This document shows, one piece after another, positions 59,399-64,000 of a DNA stretch of 64,000 bases (its first letter is position 1; each line of letters starts with the position of its first letter). Origin of the DNA: Atherix ibis. Its lineage: Eukaryota > Arthropoda > Insecta > Diptera > Athericidae. The DNA lies in NCBI GenBank assembly GCA_958298945.1, contig OY282609.1:14738326-14802325 (forward strand), read 5' to 3'. The position numbers and the translations under genes were made by a program. Under the pieces are notes generated by a model that saw only the letters and a program-made list of their open reading frames with translations, was not told where the DNA came from and did not search any database.

Positions 59399-61000
59399 TT
59401 AGTTATCATCAAGTGGAAGGATATCATATATGACGTTGATGCGTCTAGTGTTTACTTTCAGTGAATCCTCTAATGATTTTAAATGGCACGATATTGTGTT
59501 CAGGGTGGATTGTATCTGTTTAAGACCAAACTGATTTGTGGTTGGCTCAGCATTGGTTTGGATCTTATTATTATTTAGTAATTTTAATATGTCGGCAAAT
59601 GATTTATTTGGTGAGGTGTAGTTGTTCCACAGTGTAGTTCTGAGTTGCATTTTATCTTTATTAATATTTTTTTTATCTGATAAAGCTTGCTTCAATTTTT
59701 AATATTGTGAGCAGCCTTTGTAAGAAGCCGGATGTCCAAAATTTTTGCATAAAACGCAAAATAGTTTTTCTTTTATATTTTCAGTTCTTAAGATAGTGCA
59801 GTCTCCCGGGTTGTGTGATTTATCGCATTTCACACATCGGTACTCCATTCTGCAATTAGGCGCAGCGTGGCCTAGACGCTGACAACGTTTGCATTGTAGG
59901 ATATCTGGTTTGTTTAGCTTTTCCCAATTAACTATTTGATTATTAAGGATTTTGATTTTGTACAATTCTGAGACGTCGCTATTTGGTGAAATTTGTACTA
60001 AATATATTGGTAGGTTTATATTAAGTTTCGTAGATTTTTTGGTAACTAATCTAACTACTTTGATAAATTTAATATTGGTTAACATTAAGTTGTTTAAGTA
60101 TTGCAAGATATCATCCGTCGTCTCGTTTTCTTGTAGTCCCTTTAATACAATTGTTTTATTTTTTTCAGAAGCTGGGGTGAAACTATAATAACTGGCATTC
60201 ACGGCTTCTAATGCTTGTTTTGTTTTATTATAGTTTTCCATGGAATTAACATAAATTGCGTGTTTGTTGAACGAGGTTTTTTTAATATAGAAATCGTTTT
60301 TGTCTATTTTTAAATTTTTAATTAAGATTTTGACTATGTCGTTAGGTTCTTGGCCTATAGTATTAATTGGTGGTATTTTGAATTTCTTATTAATAATACT
60401 TATCTCATTAGTTGCATTGTTTTGTTTTTCTACCCCGCTCTCGTTGCTATGGTGATTGGTATTATTGTTGTTGTTTGCTCTTGTTGGAGTTGAGTGTGAC
60501 CTTGAAGTACTGTCTATTATTAGTTGTTTCTGGCTCTGGTTCTGGCTCTGGCTCTGACTCGGTTGATCTCTGTATTTTTGTTGTTTAATCGAGTTTTTTT
60601 ATTTTATTATTTGTATAAAGTCATCGAACTCAAGGTTAACGACCGAGGTTTGATTGATGTCATCAGTTATTACACTTGTTGTTGTTGTTGGGTTAATTAT
60701 TGGTGGTGTGATAGTGTTAATTTTTTTTGAAAGATCCGTTAATTGATTTTTCAATAGTCGAATTTCATTTTTTAATGATTCGTTTTCTACCATGCAGTCG
60801 TTTCTAGTTCTATATGCCTGTGCCTTGCGGAGCGCCGTTTTACGGGTGCTCCTCTCGTTATGTGTGAGATCTGGGCTGCTATCAGAACCCATATCTACAC
60901 CATCAGCTTCTGGTAGCATTGCGAAGCTGTTTTGTCTATCTTCATTAGATTCCATTTTATGTTTTTTTTTAGGAAAGTGATCTATATCATTATCGCACAT
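59399..61000 (-). pseudogene. LINE A ORF1: gag-like zinc-knuckle protein with two nonsense codons
   Basis: The nucleic-acid-binding protein of a jockey-type element. It starts with ATG at 61000 (MCDNDIDHF). One frame runs 534 codons to 59399, broken by TAA at 60599-60601 and TAA at 59699-59701. Comparison with LINE B suggests an AAA-to-TAA change for the first and a TTA-to-TAA-type change for the second. Visible parts are a short coiled coil (ENESLKNEIRLLKNQLTDL), a Gln/Ser hexanucleotide-encoded run (QSQSQNQSQ), a PRE_C2HC-type region and three CCHC knuckles beginning CKRCQRLGHAAPNC. Confidence 0.9.
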
Positions 61001-61139
61001 TACTCAGCAGAAGCTGGTAATCGGTACCGAGTTGAAATTATAAGCTTTTTACGCACTTTATTGTTTTTAAATATTTTTTTTAAATTTAATTGAACTGTTT
61101 ATCACAATTGAATTCCGTATGCACTAATAAACTGCAGTG

Positions 61140-61172
61140 CGACTACTCTGAGTGACTGCTCGTACACGACTG
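61140..61172 (-). promoter_or_regulatory. LINE A internal Pol II promoter (Inr + DPE)
   Basis: The element starts C-A-G-T with A at 61171 as +1. AGTCG at 61144-61140 lies at +28 to +32 and fits the DPE consensus RGWYV. No TATA box, as usual for jockey-type promoters. Confidence 0.65.
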
Positions 61173-61437
61173 AGATATTAGGTCCAACTAACCTGATCAT
61201 AAATTGGATTTAAAAATAAGCCATTGAAAATTCCCTGTTCAATCTGCAGAGGTCCCAAACATTTATTCAATTAATTTTCAAACATACTTCATTTTTCTGC
61301 TTTTTTTTTTTTTTTTTTTTGTAGATAGTAAATATAATACAAAATATTTTAAAAAATTTGCATTATTTTCGACTCATATTGCAATTTTTACAAACAACGA
61401 ATTTGGTTTTTCGTTTTTACTTACAGTTCCTGATCAT
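61173..61437 (+). repeat. Interspersed repeat, copy 2 (right part), between the two LINEs
   Basis: Aligns to about 2130-2400 of the window: TTAAAAATAAGCCAT, CTGCAGAGGTCCCAAA and TACTTACAGTTCCTGATCAT. It is the 265-bp spacer between the two LINE 5' ends. A long poly-T run lies near 61302-61321. Confidence 0.8.
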
Positions 61438-61470
61438 CAGTTGCAATTGATCTGTCAATCAGAACAGACG
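61438..61470 (+). promoter_or_regulatory. LINE B internal Pol II promoter (Inr + DPE)
   Basis: CAGT with A at 61439 as +1. AGACG at 61466-61470 sits at +28 to +32, matching RGWYV, the same spacing as in LINE A although the sequence between differs. Confidence 0.65.
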
Positions 61471-61591
61471 CGTAGCGTAACGTATAGTATAGTGTATCCA
61501 AATCACAATAAAAATAAAAATAAAGATCTAACTTTTCGAGTTATAGAAAGTGAATAATAGTGAGTGCCATAGCGGCGAAAGCCGACTAATA

Positions 61592-63280
61592 ATGAGTACC
61601 ACTGATAATGAATCAATGTCACAAACAATCAAAGTGAACAAAAATTCGGAAAATACTTTTAAATTTATAAAGCCAAATGATAATGAGGCAGACAGTGAAA
61701 TGAGTTATGAAGCCACAGCCACAGATAACAGTCTAAGTAACTCACAGAATTTCCCTTGGTTAAAAAGAGCGAGGAAAACGACTACCAAAAGAAAAAATAG
61801 TGTAATGAAAACCAAAAATGAATTTATGGAAGAAAACATAGTTCTAAAAAACGAAATTGATGAACTAAAAAAGCAGGTCGCTGACCTTACAAAAAAATTA
61901 AATTGTTCAACAAAAATTCCCAACAACAAAAACCGAGAGACGGAAAACAATAGTCAAAGAGAAATACAACTCGAACCAGTTCTGGAAAACAATAGAACCA
62001 ATATCGAGACAAATAACAATAAAGTCAGTCAGCAATTATTAACAACCGAAACATCTAATAATAACCTTGAAGAAAACGAATTCACACAAGAGCTAAAAAA
62101 AAAAAATATAATGAAACAGCAGAAGCTGAGAACCAACAAACAAAACCAGTTTAATCAAAATTTATTAATTGAGAAGGTGAATGACCAAGTACAATCACCC
62201 AATGACAATTACACCCCCCCAGAAATAAACAGAGATAGACTGAACTATGAGCAAAGCGCAACTGAAACAGGTATAAAAAATAATAATATATATAAACAAA
62301 AAAAATTACCACCAATCAATACAATAGGCCAAGAGCCAAAAGACTTAATTAGAATCATAATTGACAACTTAAAAATTGGCAAAAATGATTTTTATATAAA
62401 AAAAATTTCCGCCCAAAAATATGCAATCTACATGAATAACTTAGAAAACCATAATAAAACTAAACTGGCACTAGAAAATATCCAAGCAAATTACTACTCA
62501 TATACACCAGAAGAAGAGAAAGTAAAAACCCTAGTACTCAAAGGACTTCATGAAAATGAAAACTGTGAGGAGATATTAGAGAACCTAAAAGACAATAAAA
62601 CAAAAAATGTAAACTTCGTTAAAGTGACCAGGCTTATAACAAAACAGTCCCAAAAATTAAATAAAGCACTACCAATATACTTAGTTCAAATTGCACCGAA
62701 TAGTGTTATAAACGAAATATATAATATTAAACACTTAAATAACCAGGTTATTACACGTACTTGGGAAAAATTAAATAAAAATGAAATTCTGCAATGCAAA
62801 AGATGTCAGCGATTAGGGCACGTGGCACCAAACTGTAGGTTGCAATATCGTTGTGTAAAATGCGAAAATGCACACAATCCGGGAGAATGCACGGTAAAAA
62901 AAATTAATGAAAACGGAAATAATGTTTATTGTGTTTTATGTAAGAGCTATGGACACCCAGCATCGTATAGAGGATGTGTAAAACACTTACAAAGAAAACA
63001 GGATCTTCTAGAAAAGAAAAATATAAATAGAGATAGGATAAGCCAAAAAACTACCATCTTTAATAACTATTTAGAACCAAATAAAACATTCGCGGAAAAA
63101 CTAAAAAATAACAGTATACAAACCCCGACTAAAAATGACAAAATATCACAAATAGATACAAATCAGCTAAATGCTACATTGACAGCAATCAATAACCAAC
63201 TGAAATCATTTGATCAGATCCTTAAAGAAAATACAAGAAGAATAAATGTGTTATACCAACTCCTGCCGTCAAATGGATAA
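61592..63280 (+). CDS. LINE B ORF1: gag-like zinc-knuckle RNA-binding protein
   Basis: 562 residues, intact. It probably coats the element RNA and delivers it to the nucleus. An in-frame GTG 42 nt upstream exists, but the first ATG is at 61592, 154 nt from the transcript start. Residues 57-68 hold a basic cluster (KRARKTTTKRK). A short coiled coil lies near 78-104 (ENIVLKNEIDELKKQVADLT). The long Asn/Gln/Lys-rich middle is low in complexity. A PRE_C2HC-type domain spans about 250-385 (PPINTIGQEPKDLIRIIIDN, later LVLKGLHENEN). Three zinc knuckles follow: CKRCQRLGHVAPNC (402-415), CVKCENAHNPGEC (421-433) and CVLCKSYGHPASYRGC (447-462). The C-terminal 100 residues look helical. The stop overlaps the ORF2 start by 8 nt. 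Confidence 0.9.
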   Translation: MSTTDNESMSQTIKVNKNSENTFKFIKPNDNEADSEMSYEATATDNSLSNSQNFPWLKRARKTTTKRKNSVMKTKNEFMEENIVLKNEIDELKKQVADLTKKLNCSTKIPNNKNRETENNSQREIQLEPVLENNRTNIETNNNKVSQQLLTTETSNNNLEENEFTQELKKKNIMKQQKLRTNKQNQFNQNLLIEKVNDQVQSPNDNYTPPEINRDRLNYEQSATETGIKNNNIYKQKKLPPINTIGQEPKDLIRIIIDNLKIGKNDFYIKKISAQKYAIYMNNLENHNKTKLALENIQANYYSYTPEEEKVKTLVLKGLHENENCEEILENLKDNKTKNVNFVKVTRLITKQSQKLNKALPIYLVQIAPNSVINEIYNIKHLNNQVITRTWEKLNKNEILQCKRCQRLGHVAPNCRLQYRCVKCENAHNPGECTVKKINENGNNVYCVLCKSYGHPASYRGCVKHLQRKQDLLEKKNINRDRISQKTTIFNNYLEPNKTFAEKLKNNSIQTPTKNDKISQIDTNQLNATLTAINNQLKSFDQILKENTRRINVLYQLLPSNG

Positions 63281-64000
63281 CAACATACAAAACTCTAACA
63301 ATCTCAAAATAATAACAATAAATGTCAACTCAATTGTTTCAATAATAGTCATATACACGGCTGATCACAAGGCAGATAAGATACAAAAAGAGCTACAAAA
63401 CATGTTGAACATCACACAGAACTATGTTGATTCTTGGAGACTAAGAATCAATTTTAGCAAATGTGAATCAATCATGTTCAGGAACAACATAAAACTCTGC
63501 CACACCACTATTCGACAAAATTGGAGACAATTTAACGTAAGAGCAGTGAACGGCCATGTATGCAAAAATAAAAATGGTGTAAAATACTTAGGAATATGGC
63601 TGAAACATAATCTAAACTTTCATGAACACATAAAAAAGCAGCTGGAAAAGGCAAATAAAGCATTTCAAATTTCAAAAATACTATTTTATTCCAGGCACAT
63701 TTCAACTAAAATAAAAATAATTGCGTACCAGGCCATTATCAGACCCACACTTACATATGGATGCCAAACATGGTTCAACATCAGCGACCCCATTATGGAA
63801 AAAATGAGGAAATACGAAAGAAAGTGCTTAAGAGCATGTGTGGGCAAATATAGGAAGGCAAACACACAGTATAAACACTACATTTCGAACAAGAATATAT
63901 ACGATAGTGCGAACATAGTGAGGATTGATAATTTTACCATCGAACTCGTGAGAAAGCATTATGATCGCGCCCCACTTCAGGAAAAAAAAAACAACTTAAT
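63273..64000 (+). CDS. LINE B ORF2, in-frame deletion derivative (3' partial)
   Basis: ATG at 63273 overlaps the ORF1 stop (ATGGATAA), the same overlap as in LINE A. The frame is open without a stop to the end of the window (242 codons). It starts like an APE endonuclease (NLKIITINVNSIVS) but jumps within a codon or two to IYTADHKADK, which in LINE A lies just after the RT motif FADD. Relative to LINE A about 2.2 kb is missing, that is, nearly the whole endonuclease and RT. What remains is the RT thumb region (SWRLRINFSKCES, YLGIWLKHNLNF) and the C-terminal region (RPTLTYGCQTWF, CLRACVGKYRKAN). The product cannot cut or copy DNA, but the frame is unbroken. Confidence 0.85.
   Translation, partial: MDNNIQNSNNLKIITINVNSIVSIIVIYTADHKADKIQKELQNMLNITQNYVDSWRLRINFSKCESIMFRNNIKLCHTTIRQNWRQFNVRAVNGHVCKNKNGVKYLGIWLKHNLNFHEHIKKQLEKANKAFQISKILFYSRHISTKIKIIAYQAIIRPTLTYGCQTWFNISDPIMEKMRKYERKCLRACVGKYRKANTQYKHYISNKNIYDSANIVRIDNFTIELVRKHYDRAPLQEKKNNL

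Larger units (their letters stand above)
54912..59409 (-). pseudogene. LINE A ORF2: endonuclease and reverse transcriptase, broken
   Basis: Would nick target DNA and reverse-transcribe the element. It starts with ATG at 59409, overlapping the end of ORF1 by 11 nt. The APE-type endonuclease shows ITINVNS, LLSETKLN, VSAYAPDS, AGDINAKH and, after a frameshift near 58835, YDSDHRALLF. The RT shows NNFRPISLTP, LLVDLSDAFTSVW (motif A), GLQQGTVTSP (motif B) and FADDITLYT (motif C), then LRINYSKCES. A second frameshift lies near 56780. A mariner sits at 55475-56733 within the codons for IRP|LCYGC, and the C-terminal region resumes at 55472 (CLRACLGKYRKPN) to a TAG/TAA-type end at 54912. Cannot make a functional protein. 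The closest relative in the window is LINE B. Confidence 0.9.
54560..61172 (-). mobile_element. Jockey-like LINE A, full-length but decayed
   Basis: A non-LTR retrotransposon running right to left. The 5' end begins CAGTCGTG at 61172 and the 3' end is a 16-A tail (54560-54575 on the plus strand). Flanks AGATATTAGGCCCAA (54545-54559) and AGATATTAGGTCCAA (61173-61187) are a 15-bp target duplication with one difference. The related repeat copy at 2110-2140 shows the uninterrupted target. It carries ORF1, ORF2 and a nested mariner (55475-56733). Confidence 0.9.
61438..64000 (+). mobile_element. Jockey-like LINE B, deletion derivative, continues past window
   Basis: Begins CAGTTGCAATTG at 61438, exactly where the repeat copy diverges from copy 1 after TGATCAT. 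It holds an intact ORF1 and a shortened ORF2. The 3' end is outside the window. Same family as LINE A but clearly diverged. Confidence 0.85.

Noticed and set aside
1..64000. tRNA and rRNA genes
   Set aside because: I searched by eye for A/B-box tRNA patterns and conserved rRNA sequence and saw none; weak matches could have been missed.

Overview
This is an A+T-rich eukaryotic window (roughly three quarters A+T by eye) with GT-AG introns, Tc1/mariner transposons and jockey-like non-LTR retrotransposons whose 5' ends carry Inr/DPE-type Pol II promoters. An insect, probably a fly, is the best guess. That is inference from element types and base composition. Most of the window is non-coding, satellite-like or decayed.

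Left part (1-15.8 kb): a copy of an interspersed repeat (1-2450) carrying a MITE, then A+T-rich DNA with one decayed coding fragment. The only large host gene follows: a single uninterrupted 1596-codon frame at 5666-10456. It encodes a STAND/NLR-type protein with a basic N-terminus, a PD-(D/E)XK nuclease-like domain (Cap4/DUF4297-like motifs), an NB-ARC switch and about 900 C-terminal residues without recognisable repeats. The layout resembles bacterial Avs-type nuclease-STAND defence proteins and is the main candidate for an undescribed system. Downstream, at 12.6-13.1 kb, an exon-like coding fragment contains a perfect 54-bp inverted duplication of itself. Candidate exons follow at 14.2-15.6 kb on the + strand.

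Middle part (15.8-50 kb): a diverged satellite (16.0-18.5 kb), remnants of LINEs (21.1 and 28.7 kb), a nearly complete mariner (29983-31271) that split a reading frame, a frameshifted pseudogene (33.4-33.8 kb), a candidate regulatory island (35.7-36.6 kb), a 15-bp minisatellite (36.8-37.3 kb), phase-compatible small exons on the - strand (42.1-42.8 kb) and a decayed Tc1/mariner-superfamily transposase (47.6 kb).

Right part (50-64 kb): a second copy of the 1-2450 repeat is the landing site of two jockey-like LINEs inserted head-to-head 265 bp apart. LINE A (-) is full length but decayed, with its ORF2 split by a second mariner. LINE B (+) has an intact ORF1 and an ORF2 that lost the endonuclease and most of the reverse transcriptase by an in-frame deletion, and runs off the window. 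Comparing the two repeat copies and the two LINEs fixes insertion boundaries and target-site duplications directly.
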